DNA of 64,000 nucleotides from Ferrimonas senticii DSM 18821. GTDB lineage: Bacteria; Pseudomonadota; Gammaproteobacteria; Enterobacterales; Shewanellaceae. Where the stretch lies: positions 124,001-188,000 of the forward strand of contig NZ_KE383898.1 of assembly GCF_000422665.1 (NCBI RefSeq), written 5' to 3'. Shown piece by piece: positions 45,763 through 55,503 of the stretch. The notes under the pieces are model-generated. The model saw only the letters and a program-made list of their open reading frames with translations. It did not search any database and was not told where the DNA came from. Both the position numbers and the translations under genes were made by a program. How positions within the stretch are numbered: position 1 is the first letter of the stretch; each line of letters opens with the position of its first letter.

Positions 45763-48140
45763 GGCTGAGGTGGTTACCGATAGCTGCACTGTTGGTGCTG
45801 CTGCTGCCATTGCTGTTAGACAGCTTGGATGGCCCAACACCGTGGCGTAATTGGCATCAGCAGCTGCAGCAACAGCGTTTTAGCCAGCAATTGCAACCGC
45901 TCCTGAAGCAACTTCAGCAACAACATGGCGACCAACCTCTGCCGCAGCATTCTGTACTGCGCCAATCGTTGCAGCAATTTGAGCAACTTCCCTTTGTCGA
46001 ACACTACTGGCTGCTGGACCAGCAACAACTGGTGCAACTTAGCAGTGATCCCAGCGTGGAAGGGCGGCATCGGTCGCTGCTGCCGCTGGCAATAAATGAC
46101 CATTTGAATCATCAACAGATCGCCGAGCCACAGTTTTGTGTGCACGGGGGCCAGCGGTTTTGGAGTGCCGCCGTAGGCAATCTGTCACTGCTATTAGCGA
46201 TGCCGTTGGGTGCCAGTGACAGTGAAAACTACCAGCCGCTCTATCAAAAAATCCGTTGGCTTTGGCTCGGATTTGCGCTGCTGGCGGCCGCTGCGCTGGC
46301 AGTACTGCTGGGCTGGAGCATCACCAAGCCGCTACGTCAGCTAAATCAGCAGCTACAACAGGTTATCGCTAACTCCCAGTGGACGCCGTTGGCCTTAAAA
46401 AGCTGGTTCGAGCTTCGCAGCCTAAGCAGCACCATCGCTACCGCGGCCAACACCATTATTGATTTACGCCGGCAGCTGCAGCATCTGGATCAATCTACAC
46501 AGATGCTATACCAGCGGATCCACGATGGTGTACTGGTGGTTGATGGCGAAGGTTTGATTGAATACATCAATCCTCAAGGGGTGCAGATGCTGGGGGTTGA
46601 AGATGCCAGTGAATTGCTGCAACAACCGTTAAACAGATTGTTGCCGGAAGGCTTGTTGCACAATCAAGCCGAACATTTTGAATGGACACATCGTTTGCCG
46701 GATGGCCGCCGCCGCCTGATGCGAGTCAACATCGAGATTGGTCGACAAGAAAACGGCTATCGGCAGCAACTGTTTTTGCACGACATCAGTGCCCAGCATC
46801 AGGCCGAGCAGCAACTGCGTAAGCAAGCGCATTTCGATGCCAGCGGCATCTACAACCAAAATGGTTTACAGCAAAAGTGGCGTGAGCTGTCGTTGGCCGG
46901 TGCCGATGCCGAGCTGTGGATTATGGTGGCGGTCGGTATCGACCGATTGCGTGACATCAACCTGTCGTTTGGCTTAGCGGTGACAGAACGATTAACCCAC
47001 TATGTTGCCAGCAGCTTACAAAAGTTGGCGCCTCGCGGTGGTTTTTGTGGCCGGTTATCTCGAGAGCGTTATCTCATCGCCTATCCCTTGCAGGAACAGC
47101 AGCAAGATCCCAATAGACTTTGCCAGCAGTTAAGCCGCCATTCGTTGTTACGATCGATGCCAGTCGGTGGCAAAGCGGTGCGCTTTAGCGTCTCTTGTGG
47201 CTATGTACGTTTGGTCCATACCCATCAATTTTCGTCGGCGCTGCAGCGCTGTTTAACCGCATTGGATCTGGCTCAGGAGCAGGGGTTGGGGGTGGTTCAG
47301 CATATCACTGATCAGCAGTTTGATCGCTATGCACAGCAAAACCGCACGTTACTGCGGTTGCACAACGCCATTACCAAGCAGCAGTTGTTGCTGTACATCC
47401 ATCCTAAGTTGCGCCTGAGTGATGGTGCAATTATTGGCGGTGAAGCGCTGGTGCGCTGGCGCGATAATGGCCAGTGGGTATCGCCAGCGGATTTTATCCC
47501 GTTGGCCGAGCGTGCCGACATCATCCACTTTATCGATCAGTACATGATTAAAGCGACTTGCCAATTGATCGTGCAGCTGCGCGGCAAGGCCCCAGGGTTG
47601 TCGTTGGCGGTGAATGTGTCCGCCAAGTTTTTTGGCCGGGAGGATTTTCGCCGCTACATCCGTGAAATTGCTCGGCAGCATCAATTACGCTCTGGCGAGT
47701 TGGAGGTAGAGATCACCGAATACAGTCTGTTGCAAGACAACGACGGCATTCGGCAATCGATAGAGTTGTTGGATAAGCTTGGGATCAGTTTGGCCATCGA
47801 TGATTTTGGCACTGGCGCATCGAATCTGCAGAGCTTGATCGATCTGCCCATTAAACATCTGAAGATCGACAAAAGCTTTACTGAGCAACTGGTGCTCGAT
47901 GGTCGCGGTAAACCGGTGGTGGAATCGATTTTTGCTTTTACCAAGCCGCTGCAGATCGCGGTGACCGCAGAAGGGATTGAAACCGAGCAACAGCACCAAG
48001 CGCTAAAGGCGCTGGGCTGCGATTATGCGCAGGGATTTTTGTTCTTCAAACCGTTGCCGGAAGCGGAGTTCATCCGATTGGTCGAGCACAGCGTGGCGGA
48101 CTCGGGGCACCACGCTGCGGCATCATCGTCGTGCAGTTAG
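45759..48140 (+). CDS. Membrane-bound c-di-GMP phosphodiesterase (PAS, degenerate GGDEF, EAL)
   Basis: About 793 residues: TM1 (about 5-25), a periplasmic Gln-rich region, TM2 (about 165-190), a HAMP-like segment, a PAS domain (about 250-350), a GGDEF-type domain (about 365-530) and a C-terminal EAL domain (about 535-780). The diguanylate cyclase site is lost: the GGDEF stretch reads GRLSRERYLI. The EAL domain has its motif intact (EALVRW, Glu562), the DDFGTG loop, the LKID Lys and AEGIE, so it should hydrolyse c-di-GMP. Start: GTG at 45759 has AAGGAG eight bases upstream, better than the TTG at 45720. Its end overlaps the convergent UPF0149 gene by four bases. Confidence 0.9.
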   Translation: MRLRWLPIAALLVLLLPLLLDSLDGPTPWRNWHQQLQQQRFSQQLQPLLKQLQQQHGDQPLPQHSVLRQSLQQFEQLPFVEHYWLLDQQQLVQLSSDPSVEGRHRSLLPLAINDHLNHQQIAEPQFCVHGGQRFWSAAVGNLSLLLAMPLGASDSENYQPLYQKIRWLWLGFALLAAAALAVLLGWSITKPLRQLNQQLQQVIANSQWTPLALKSWFELRSLSSTIATAANTIIDLRRQLQHLDQSTQMLYQRIHDGVLVVDGEGLIEYINPQGVQMLGVEDASELLQQPLNRLLPEGLLHNQAEHFEWTHRLPDGRRRLMRVNIEIGRQENGYRQQLFLHDISAQHQAEQQLRKQAHFDASGIYNQNGLQQKWRELSLAGADAELWIMVAVGIDRLRDINLSFGLAVTERLTHYVASSLQKLAPRGGFCGRLSRERYLIAYPLQEQQQDPNRLCQQLSRHSLLRSMPVGGKAVRFSVSCGYVRLVHTHQFSSALQRCLTALDLAQEQGLGVVQHITDQQFDRYAQQNRTLLRLHNAITKQQLLLYIHPKLRLSDGAIIGGEALVRWRDNGQWVSPADFIPLAERADIIHFIDQYMIKATCQLIVQLRGKAPGLSLAVNVSAKFFGREDFRRYIREIARQHQLRSGELEVEITEYSLLQDNDGIRQSIELLDKLGISLAIDDFGTGASNLQSLIDLPIKHLKIDKSFTEQLVLDGRGKPVVESIFAFTKPLQIAVTAEGIETEQQHQALKALGCDYAQGFLFFKPLPEAEFIRLVEHSVADSGHHAAASSSCS

Positions 48141-48733
48141 TGCAGTGTCTGGCTTGATTTTTGTTGGCTCCAGACTGCCATCAGCGCCTGTTCAAACGCC
48201 AGCAGCAGATCATCGGCGCTTGGTTCACCGCCGGCACGCCATGCCAGCGCATGCTCTTCGTCTGAACCAAGGGTCGCCAGATAGCCGACCATGCTGATGC
48301 ACTCATCCAGTTCCTCAAACTGTTCGCCTTTTAGCTGTTCTTGCCACTTATCTTTGAGAAAGCGGAAACCAAATACGTAACCGGCACACCAGTTGCGCAG
48401 TGGTTGCGTTAACTGACGCTGTTGAAACAGTTCAATGGATTCATCCAGCGCCGATGGCAGCAGTTGTTGTTTTTGGTGCAGTTGCTCGTGGATCTGGTTG
48501 TAGAGCACGAACAGCAGATCCATATCCGCCTCATCAAACGGCCAATGGGTTTTGCTTGGTTGCATGGCGGCGATGGCGCAGCTCCAACCGCTGGGATCGA
48601 GGCTCAGCGGGTAGCAATGTAAGTGGGCGAGAAAGCCTTGGGTTTGCCAAAAGTTCAAACCACCGTGTTGGGCAGCTTGGTCGAGTACCTCAATCAGGCG
48701 TTTTTGATCAGATTTGGTCAGTTTGTTTTTCAT
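48137..48733 (-). CDS. UPF0149 (YecA/YgfB-type) family protein
   Basis: A 198-residue protein of the UPF0149 family, function unknown. Hallmarks are the N-terminal GGLNFWQTQGFLAHLHCYPLSLDPSGW and the central LRNWCAGYVFGFRFLKDKW, followed by ECISMVGYLATLG. The SEC-C metal-binding tail present in YecA is missing. I first considered TorD because torS and torT are nearby, but the WCAGYVFGF motif fits UPF0149. Stop codons of this gene and the EAL gene overlap by four bases. Confidence 0.8.
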   Translation of the reverse strand: MKNKLTKSDQKRLIEVLDQAAQHGGLNFWQTQGFLAHLHCYPLSLDPSGWSCAIAAMQPSKTHWPFDEADMDLLFVLYNQIHEQLHQKQQLLPSALDESIELFQQRQLTQPLRNWCAGYVFGFRFLKDKWQEQLKGEQFEELDECISMVGYLATLGSDEEHALAWRAGGEPSADDLLLAFEQALMAVWSQQKSSQTLH

Positions 48734-49226
48734 AACTTAAGGGTCGCTATCGGTTGGCGGTTACCGCAGACGTGTTTTAGGGCATGTTGACCTTTGCCGT
48801 ATATTTTTGCGCCTGTTATTGGATGTATTTAACAGCAAATTGAACTTGAAAGGTTGATTTGACTGTTGATTCGTCACTGGTGGAGCCTTGCAGGGTCGGA
48901 CTAGCGACCGTCACTCTTCGTCATACGATTTCGACGTAGAGCCACTATGTCTTCAATCGCAATCCTCGATTGACAGCCGCTAGTCTCGACCAAATTCTGA
49001 ACATCAAACGTCAACACGCCCTAGCAAGCATTGCAGATCTTGAAAAAATTGACATCGCAGCGGCCAATCGTTGTGAACTGGATCAAGAACGCCCAAGTTG
49101 GGCATTCGAGACGGCGATTCATAAGGCTCAAAAATGTCGTTTAGATCCAATTTATCAGCTTTGTTTTTGCGATTTAAGGAGGCATTACTCACAATTTAGG
49201 CCGCTTAAAAAATCCAGTCTGAAGAT
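48734..49226. other. Gene-free region of 493 bases
   Basis: No convincing protein-coding gene is found in this unusually long gap. Weak frames at 48970-49230 (+) and 49004-49192 (-) have no recognisable features and lie mostly opposite each other. There is a GC-rich stretch at 48885-48995 and an A/T-rich stretch near the right end containing AAGGAGG (49174-49180), which looks like a ribosome-binding site but is 47 bases from the next start codon. It may hold a degenerate repeat or a small RNA. Confidence 0.5.
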
Positions 49227-49640
49227 ATGATCGATCCAACCATCCCACTCAGTGTGCAAGCGTTTAATGGTGACGACCTGCGTCAAGGCGACAGTGTTGT
49301 TGACGGTGTGTATGCACTGCTGCTAAGTACCGCGGTGGTCTGTTTTGCGGCGGCCTGCATCCATCTGTATCTGTACTTGCCAAGCGTGTGTCAGCAGGGG
49401 ATCACCTACGATAACATCAAGGGCACTTGGGTATTTTGGATGTTTTTGCTGTCAGCAGTAGTGGCGATCCCAACCACGGTTAAGCTGCTTATGCGCTGCA
49501 TTCGCGCTACCCATGAAGTGTCGTTTTACGCTTGGACCGTGGTGCTTATTGGTGGGGTGTTAAGTTTTGTCTATATTGTGTTCGGTATGAACATGATCAG
49601 CCGCGCCATGGCGATCATTTTGAGCAAATTCTTTAGTTAG
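49227..49640 (+). CDS. Small membrane protein of unknown function, 137 aa
   Basis: Not recognised as a known family. The protein has an acidic soluble N-terminus (about 1-25) and three predicted transmembrane segments: about 29-50 (ALLLSTAVVCFAAACIHLYLYL), 67-87 (GTWVFWMFLLSAVVAIPTTV) and 100-120 (FYAWTVVLIGGVLSFVYIVF). It ends in a short amphipathic tail. GAAG four bases before the ATG is a weak ribosome-binding site. Codon use is similar to its neighbours, so it is probably a real gene. It is convergent with tamB, 17 bases away. Confidence 0.65.
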   Translation: MIDPTIPLSVQAFNGDDLRQGDSVVDGVYALLLSTAVVCFAAACIHLYLYLPSVCQQGITYDNIKGTWVFWMFLLSAVVAIPTTVKLLMRCIRATHEVSFYAWTVVLIGGVLSFVYIVFGMNMISRAMAIILSKFFS

Positions 49641-49657
49641 TTCGCAGCCGGGGTTGC

Positions 49658-52600
49658 TCAGTTAATCTCAAACAGATAGTAGATGTCGAGCGACTGATTA
49701 TCGTCCTCTTCCGAAACGGCGCTGACCGCCTCTAACCACAAACGTTGCAGTAAATAGTAGCGGACGGTCAGCTCCGATAACCCCTCGCCAAACACCTCGA
49801 CCCCATATTTCACAAACAAGCGATCGCCAATATAGCCACTGACGGTGACTTGGGTTTGATCGCCGCTGCCTTCGGCATCCAGCTTAACCTGACGCAAGCC
49901 TAATTCTTCGCCGATGGCGGAGACCAAACCGCCAGTGGTGCCTACGCCTACGCTTAAGGCGGCCGCCGCCCACAGCGAGCTATCGCCATCGGCATTAAGT
50001 CCCTGACCACGGATCAGGTAGGAGAGGATCTCTTGCTGCTCCATGCTGCGATCAGCAAACAGGGTCAGTTTGGGTTGTTGCGGTACCCCAGTTAAGCGCA
50101 CGCCAACGGTGAGATCTTCACTGTCGATTTGGCGCTGCGCTTCGACGTCCAGATTAGGAATGGTTGGTGGACCGTTGAAAACCAACTGACCACGGGCGAT
50201 CTGTAGACGTTGGCCGTAGGCGTCGAACTGACCATCTTGCAGTTTCAAATTGCCGTAGACCTGCACCGGTTGGGTCGGCAACTGTCGTACCTGCAGATTG
50301 CCGCCCATCACCCCGCTTACCCCCAGCGCATCGACCTGCATCTGTGGCGCCAGGGCTAAGCGCAGATCCAAGGTGGTGCGCTGCAGAGCGCTGCGCTGCT
50401 GTTCAATACCACCATCAATGAAGACCACATCGTCGCTCAGACTGACCGCTCCTTTTGGCAACTCTTGCACCTGTAAGCGACCGCTATCAATGCCGATATC
50501 GCCGGTGATACTCAGTAGGGTGGGCGCCCAAATTAGGTTGAGTGTCGGCGACGCTTTGGCTTGCAGCAGAGGGGGGTAGAGAATATCCAGCTGTTGGCCG
50601 GTGAGTTTCGCCTCCAGTGCCAGAAGCTGCTGCCAATACAGCTTGCCGCTGAATTTCGCTAACCCTTCGCCAACCAAACTCTGCCCCTGAAATTGGCCAT
50701 GATCGCCGTTGAAGTTAACACTCAGTTGCAGCTGCTCGAGCGTTGTTGGATTGATAAGGGTGCTGATTTTGCCGTCGCTCAGGGTTAATTGTCCTTGAAG
50801 CTGTGGTTGCTTCAGGCTGCCGCCGATCGTGATCTCGCCATTGAGTAGCAGCTCCGATTCGGTCAATTGCGGTAACCACACCAATAGCGGCGCTAGCTGC
50901 AACTGCTTGACTGATAACTGTCCTTGAAGCGGCCGCTCATCGTTGGTGCCAAGCAGGCCGCTTAACTGCAATGAACGCTGGTTATCGACCCGCAATTGGC
51001 TTTGATAGCGCAGCTGTTGCTGCTGCAAATTCAGTTTCAGCTGGCTGCTTAGCCATTTGAAGTTAGCGGGTGCTTGGCCAAAGCCTCGTTGCAGGCTGAC
51101 GCTGCCGCCGCTATCACCAATATCGGCGGTAAGCATCGGATGTTGTTCTGGTGACCAGTTCAGTGCTAGTGAGCCAGTCACTTGCTGCTGGATCTGCATC
51201 TGTTGCGGTAACAGTGGCGCCAGCAGTTGTTCAATGGCGACATCCAACTGCCAGCTCATCGCGCCCCGTTGTCCCAGCAGTGATGGGCCGCGGGAGCAGG
51301 CACTGCCGCCTTGAGTTAACCAACAGTGTTGGCCGACGATGGCCTCAAACCGTTGCAGATCGGCCTTGATGTCGGTGGCCTGATTTAGACGTAGCCACCA
51401 CTGCTGCCAGCGCAATTCCAGCTGTTGCAGTTGCCCATGCCAGTGTTGTTGATCCTGTAACTCACCAGCCAGCGCCAGTTGACCATCAATATTACCGCCA
51501 AGGCGGGCGGTTAGCCGTTGCTGGTTGATATCACCGCTAACTTCAGCACTGACCTGAGTGAGTGGTTGCTCAGCAACTAGGATCTGACCGGTAGTCACCG
51601 TCGCGTTAAGGCTGTGCTGGCGCAGCGGCAAGTAGTCGCCACTCACTCGCAAACTGGCCAGTTCGAGCTCTCGGTAAGCGAGTTGTTCGGCCAACAGTTC
51701 AATGCTGACTTGCGGATCGTTCTGGTTGCCAGCGACGCTAAAGTCAGCGTGTAGTTGGCCGTTAAGCTCGGCTAGCCACGGGCTTAGATCGGCGCTGTAG
51801 AGACTGCCATTAAGTTGCCAGTTGCCTTGCTGTAAGCCGCCGTTGATGGCAACGGCGGTGCCATTAAATTCGCCACTTAGACCGTCGCTCTGCAGTTGCC
51901 ATTGGCTGTTTAAACTGCCGTTGCCCCGCAGCGCCAGCGGTAATTGCTGCCAACTGCCGCTGAGGTTCGCTTGTTCAACGGCAACCGTCCAATCGTTAGC
52001 ATCGATAAAGTGCCCCTGAGAGCGGGCTTGGCCACTGAGTTGCAGCGGCAGGCGCTGATCCAGCTTAGCCAGGTCCAATCCTTGCGAACTCAGTTGGCCA
52101 TCCCAGCGCACGCCGTGGCTAAGATCGATCTGGCCACTGCCGCTGGCTTGGCCGAGACCGCCGTCGATGGCAAAGGACTCAAGGGTAAAACGTTGCTGCT
52201 GGTGGCTGCCGCGAGCGCGGATCTGGGTTTGCGGATAGCCGGCGATCAGCAGTTGACCGTCTGCGTCAAATTGTTGCGCCAACAGGTCGCCCTGACTCTC
52301 CAAATTCAGCCCTTGAGCCTGATATTGAATCGGGCCCTGCAATGGCCAGCGCAGGGCGGCGTTAGTCAGTGCCAGCTGGTAGGGGAGCTTGGCATCGGTG
52401 AGATCCAGCTTGCCAGACAGCTGCCCCTGCCAGGGGGCGATAAACTCGGCGGTTAGCTGCGGCTTGCCGATGCTGTCGCTGATCTGCAGTGCCAATTCTA
52501 GACCTTGCAGTTGCGCCGCCCACGGCAGCTGCTTGATGGTGCCGCGCAAGCTGGCTGTCGCCGGGTAGTGATCACGAAACTGCATCTGATAGTCACCGCG

Positions 52601-53398
52601 CAGATTGGCCCATTGATGCTCAAGTTGTAGCTGGGTTAGCTGCAGTTGATGGCGGCGCCAGTGACCGTCAAACCCGGCGAATGCGATGCTCTGCTTAAGT
52701 GAGCCGGTGTTGATCTGCGCCTGAGTTACCCGGGCGGCGGCAACATTGATGGCGAACGGCAAGGCGACCTCGGGCAATGACGCCAAAGGTCCTAGCGTTG
52801 TTGTTGGCTCAGACGCCGGCGCGGTGGCTGGTGCTGCGGATGTTGCTTCGGCTTGGACTGGGATCTCGACCAACAGTTGGTGAATGTTGGGGGCGGCCAG
52901 GTTAAGCGCGGTTGGGCTGAACTCCAGCCCGGTGTCCAGTTCGGCGGCGCTGATAAGGATCGAACCCACTTGCACTCGCGTGTTGCTCAGCTGGGCATCG
53001 TCAACGTCAATCACGAACGGCAGTGGGATGCCATCGCTGCCAGTGGTCGCGGCGTCGCTATCTTGGCTGTCTCGGCGCTGTGGCAATTGCACATTGACAT
53101 CGACGCCATCGGCTATCAGTTGTTCAGCACAGAGGCGACCATTGATAAAACACCAAGGTCGCCAAGTGAGTGCGGCTTTGGCAAAGCGCACCTGAACCTT
53201 GCCGAGATCCAGCTGAAACTGCTGCAGGGTGATCTGTTGATGTAAGGTGCCGCTGACGTACTGTACCTGTAAAAACGGCAGGGTTTTATCCACTAGCCAG
53301 ACGGTGGCTTGACTGCCGGTAGCGGTGGTTAATGCCAGTTTGAGCAGCAACAGCAGAGCGATTAGGGTCAGCAGTGGTGCCAATAACCAACGGTTCAT
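49658..53398 (-). CDS. tamB: Translocation and assembly module protein TamB
   Basis: TamB is a very long AsmA-like beta-taco protein that spans the periplasm from the inner membrane to TamA and takes part in phospholipid transport and outer-membrane protein assembly. The 1246-residue protein has one N-terminal membrane helix (WLLAPLLTLIALLLLLKLALT) and Gln-rich repetitive beta structure. The C-terminal DUF490 domain has the end sequence YLFEIN. The ATG at 53398 was chosen; an upstream frame to 53497 reads through the end of tamA. It overlaps tamA by four bases (ATGA), so the two are coupled. Length is near E. coli TamB (1259). Confidence 0.93.
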   Translation of the reverse strand: MNRWLLAPLLTLIALLLLLKLALTTATGSQATVWLVDKTLPFLQVQYVSGTLHQQITLQQFQLDLGKVQVRFAKAALTWRPWCFINGRLCAEQLIADGVDVNVQLPQRRDSQDSDAATTGSDGIPLPFVIDVDDAQLSNTRVQVGSILISAAELDTGLEFSPTALNLAAPNIHQLLVEIPVQAEATSAAPATAPASEPTTTLGPLASLPEVALPFAINVAAARVTQAQINTGSLKQSIAFAGFDGHWRRHQLQLTQLQLEHQWANLRGDYQMQFRDHYPATASLRGTIKQLPWAAQLQGLELALQISDSIGKPQLTAEFIAPWQGQLSGKLDLTDAKLPYQLALTNAALRWPLQGPIQYQAQGLNLESQGDLLAQQFDADGQLLIAGYPQTQIRARGSHQQQRFTLESFAIDGGLGQASGSGQIDLSHGVRWDGQLSSQGLDLAKLDQRLPLQLSGQARSQGHFIDANDWTVAVEQANLSGSWQQLPLALRGNGSLNSQWQLQSDGLSGEFNGTAVAINGGLQQGNWQLNGSLYSADLSPWLAELNGQLHADFSVAGNQNDPQVSIELLAEQLAYRELELASLRVSGDYLPLRQHSLNATVTTGQILVAEQPLTQVSAEVSGDINQQRLTARLGGNIDGQLALAGELQDQQHWHGQLQQLELRWQQWWLRLNQATDIKADLQRFEAIVGQHCWLTQGGSACSRGPSLLGQRGAMSWQLDVAIEQLLAPLLPQQMQIQQQVTGSLALNWSPEQHPMLTADIGDSGGSVSLQRGFGQAPANFKWLSSQLKLNLQQQQLRYQSQLRVDNQRSLQLSGLLGTNDERPLQGQLSVKQLQLAPLLVWLPQLTESELLLNGEITIGGSLKQPQLQGQLTLSDGKISTLINPTTLEQLQLSVNFNGDHGQFQGQSLVGEGLAKFSGKLYWQQLLALEAKLTGQQLDILYPPLLQAKASPTLNLIWAPTLLSITGDIGIDSGRLQVQELPKGAVSLSDDVVFIDGGIEQQRSALQRTTLDLRLALAPQMQVDALGVSGVMGGNLQVRQLPTQPVQVYGNLKLQDGQFDAYGQRLQIARGQLVFNGPPTIPNLDVEAQRQIDSEDLTVGVRLTGVPQQPKLTLFADRSMEQQEILSYLIRGQGLNADGDSSLWAAAALSVGVGTTGGLVSAIGEELGLRQVKLDAEGSGDQTQVTVSGYIGDRLFVKYGVEVFGEGLSELTVRYYLLQRLWLEAVSAVSEEDDNQSLDIYYLFEIN

Positions 53399-55314
53399 AG
53401 CTCGGCTCCGATGGTTAAGTGCAAGCGAATTGGTGGATCGTCTTCGCTGATGCCATAGCCGACATCGGCGCGGATCGGGCCAATGGGAGAGATCCAATGC
53501 AAGCCGACGCCGACCGAGTAAGCCCAGTCGATCGCTTTGCCATCGCGCTCATTAAAGGCGTTACCACCATCGGTGAAGGTGGCGATGCGCCATTTATCGG
53601 TTAGGTAGTATTGATACTCGATACTGGCTGCCGCCATATAGCGGCCGCCAATGATTAGTTCCGAGCCATCGTCATCTAAGCGTGGTGCCAAACTTTGGTA
53701 GGCAAAACCCCGAACCGTTTGATCACCACCGGCGAAGAACCGTAACGACGGTGCCAGTTGGTCGGTATTAGCGTCAGTAACATCGTTGATACCAAAATCC
53801 ACGCGGCTGGTGATCCGGTGTCGATCCCATGGGGTGGTTACCCAGCGCCATTGTCCGCGAAAGCGGGTGGTTTCCTCACCATCGCTGTTCAGCGGTGTGC
53901 CGAACTCCAACAGATAGAACTGGCTGAAGCCATGAGTAGGATCCAGTGGCGGCCCACGCCTGTGGGTGCGACTGAAGCTGATCCCTGGCAGCAGATAGTC
54001 GGCCTGGTTACTGCGACCGGCCTGATCCCACTCCTCTTTGAGGTAACGTAGGAAGTAGCGGCGGGTCCAACTGTTGGTCAACACCGTTTGCCGGGCTACG
54101 CTGGCCTGCGCTTGGGTGCTGTCCAGATCGCCAAATGGCTCGCGGCCGAAGCTTAAGCCCAGTTGCAATTGATCGTTAATTGGGTGCTCTAGCGGAATTC
54201 GGTAACTGTGCGCCAGTTCTGGATTGATCCGTGAGATCTCCAGTCGAGTTTGTTGTGAATGGCCAAAGCGGTTGATCTGTGGCGTGCGCCAAGTGACCGA
54301 GGCACGCTCTTCAGTGTCGGTGGCGTAGCCTAGACCCACTTCAAAAGAGTGTCGTGGTGCCTTGCTGAGCGTCACATCAATTGGCACTTGATTGCTACTG
54401 CCTTCGCCTGGTTGGGGCAATACTCGAACTTCATTGAAATAGCCAACACTGGTGAGATCGCTGGTGAATTGGCTGATGGCATCGTTGTGATACAGGCTGC
54501 CAGGTTCAAATGGCACCAGCGATTGCAGTAACTCAGGTTCGAGATCAGAGCCGCTGAAGTTCACTTGGCCAAAGCGAAAGCGCTTGCCGCTTCGATAATG
54601 CAGCACGAGCTCGGCTTGGTTATTGGCGCGATCAACCGCAAGGCGCTGGCTAACCATGGCGCCATTAAAATAGCCCCGCAGCAAACCGGTACTGATCAAC
54701 TGATTTTTCAGCGCCTCGTAGCGGCCATGATTGGCAATGTCGCCAACGGCAATCGGCGTCTGTTGCTGCAGTGCCAGCAGTACCGGATCCTGCTGGCCTT
54801 CACCATCGATGATCACCGACACCTTGCGATAGCGCGTGGGCTCACCGGCATCAACCGCGATGGTGATCTGCCACGGTTCGCTTGATTGGTCGAGGCTACT
54901 GCGGATCTGTGCTTGGTAGTACCCCAGAGCCTGCAACGCCTGTTGTACCTTGGTTTCCAGGGTAAATAGATACGCCGCTCGCTCTGGTGGCGTTGTCGGG
55001 AGTGGCAGTAAGAAAGCCGAGATGTTGTCTTTCAAGGCTCCTTTAACGCCGTTGACGATAAACACCAAGTTTGGCGTTTGCGTTTCGTTTAATCGTTGCC
55101 GTACCTCTTGACCAATTTTGCGACTTTCATTGCGGGTGGCGTCAATGACTCGTTCGGTGGTGTCCAGCACTTTGATGGTTGGATCAATCAGCACTTTATC
55201 AGCGAGCGTATGGCCTTCGTCCGCAAGGGCAGTAAGGATTGGTCGTTCGGTTGCAGTTGCAGTGCTGATGCAGGTAACCAACAGCAGCGCGAGCAGCCGA
55301 ATTACATGGTACAA
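53395..55314 (-). CDS. tamA: Translocation and assembly module outer-membrane protein TamA
   Basis: TamA is an Omp85-family barrel that works with TamB. The 639-residue precursor has a signal peptide (VIRLLALLLVTCISTATA), three POTRA domains (about 85-290) and a 16-strand barrel. The conserved barrel motif GGDQTVRGF is near residue 540, and the end of the protein, RLHLTIGAEL, is a suitable final strand. Before the first POTRA there are about 55 extra residues (EGHTLADKVLIDPTIKVLDTT and ESRKIGQEVRQRL), making it longer than E. coli TamA (577). The gene precedes tamB in a coupled operon. Confidence 0.93.
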   Translation of the reverse strand: MYHVIRLLALLLVTCISTATATERPILTALADEGHTLADKVLIDPTIKVLDTTERVIDATRNESRKIGQEVRQRLNETQTPNLVFIVNGVKGALKDNISAFLLPLPTTPPERAAYLFTLETKVQQALQALGYYQAQIRSSLDQSSEPWQITIAVDAGEPTRYRKVSVIIDGEGQQDPVLLALQQQTPIAVGDIANHGRYEALKNQLISTGLLRGYFNGAMVSQRLAVDRANNQAELVLHYRSGKRFRFGQVNFSGSDLEPELLQSLVPFEPGSLYHNDAISQFTSDLTSVGYFNEVRVLPQPGEGSSNQVPIDVTLSKAPRHSFEVGLGYATDTEERASVTWRTPQINRFGHSQQTRLEISRINPELAHSYRIPLEHPINDQLQLGLSFGREPFGDLDSTQAQASVARQTVLTNSWTRRYFLRYLKEEWDQAGRSNQADYLLPGISFSRTHRRGPPLDPTHGFSQFYLLEFGTPLNSDGEETTRFRGQWRWVTTPWDRHRITSRVDFGINDVTDANTDQLAPSLRFFAGGDQTVRGFAYQSLAPRLDDDGSELIIGGRYMAAASIEYQYYLTDKWRIATFTDGGNAFNERDGKAIDWAYSVGVGLHWISPIGPIRADVGYGISEDDPPIRLHLTIGAEL

Positions 55315-55503
55315 GGCGGGACTCCCAAGCGAGGCGGTGTTGACGGGCTGTTAAGAGTGTAAGGGGAACAGCGTGACCAACCAAGGGCTTTGCATTGATA
55401 ACAATGAAATATCGAGCACGCTAATCGGCTTATTTGGGGTTTCGACACCGCAATAAACCGCTACAGTGAATAGAGTAGCTTGGTGTTTGTAGAGGGATGC
55501 TCG

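Noticed and set aside
48137-48733. TorD-like chaperone
   Set aside because: Considered because torS and torT are near; the WCAGYVFGF motif and N-terminal pattern fit UPF0149 instead.
48970-49230. Small gene of 86 codons before the membrane protein
   Set aside because: It has no plausible ribosome-binding site, no recognised domain and overlaps the start of the next gene; an opposing frame is equally open.
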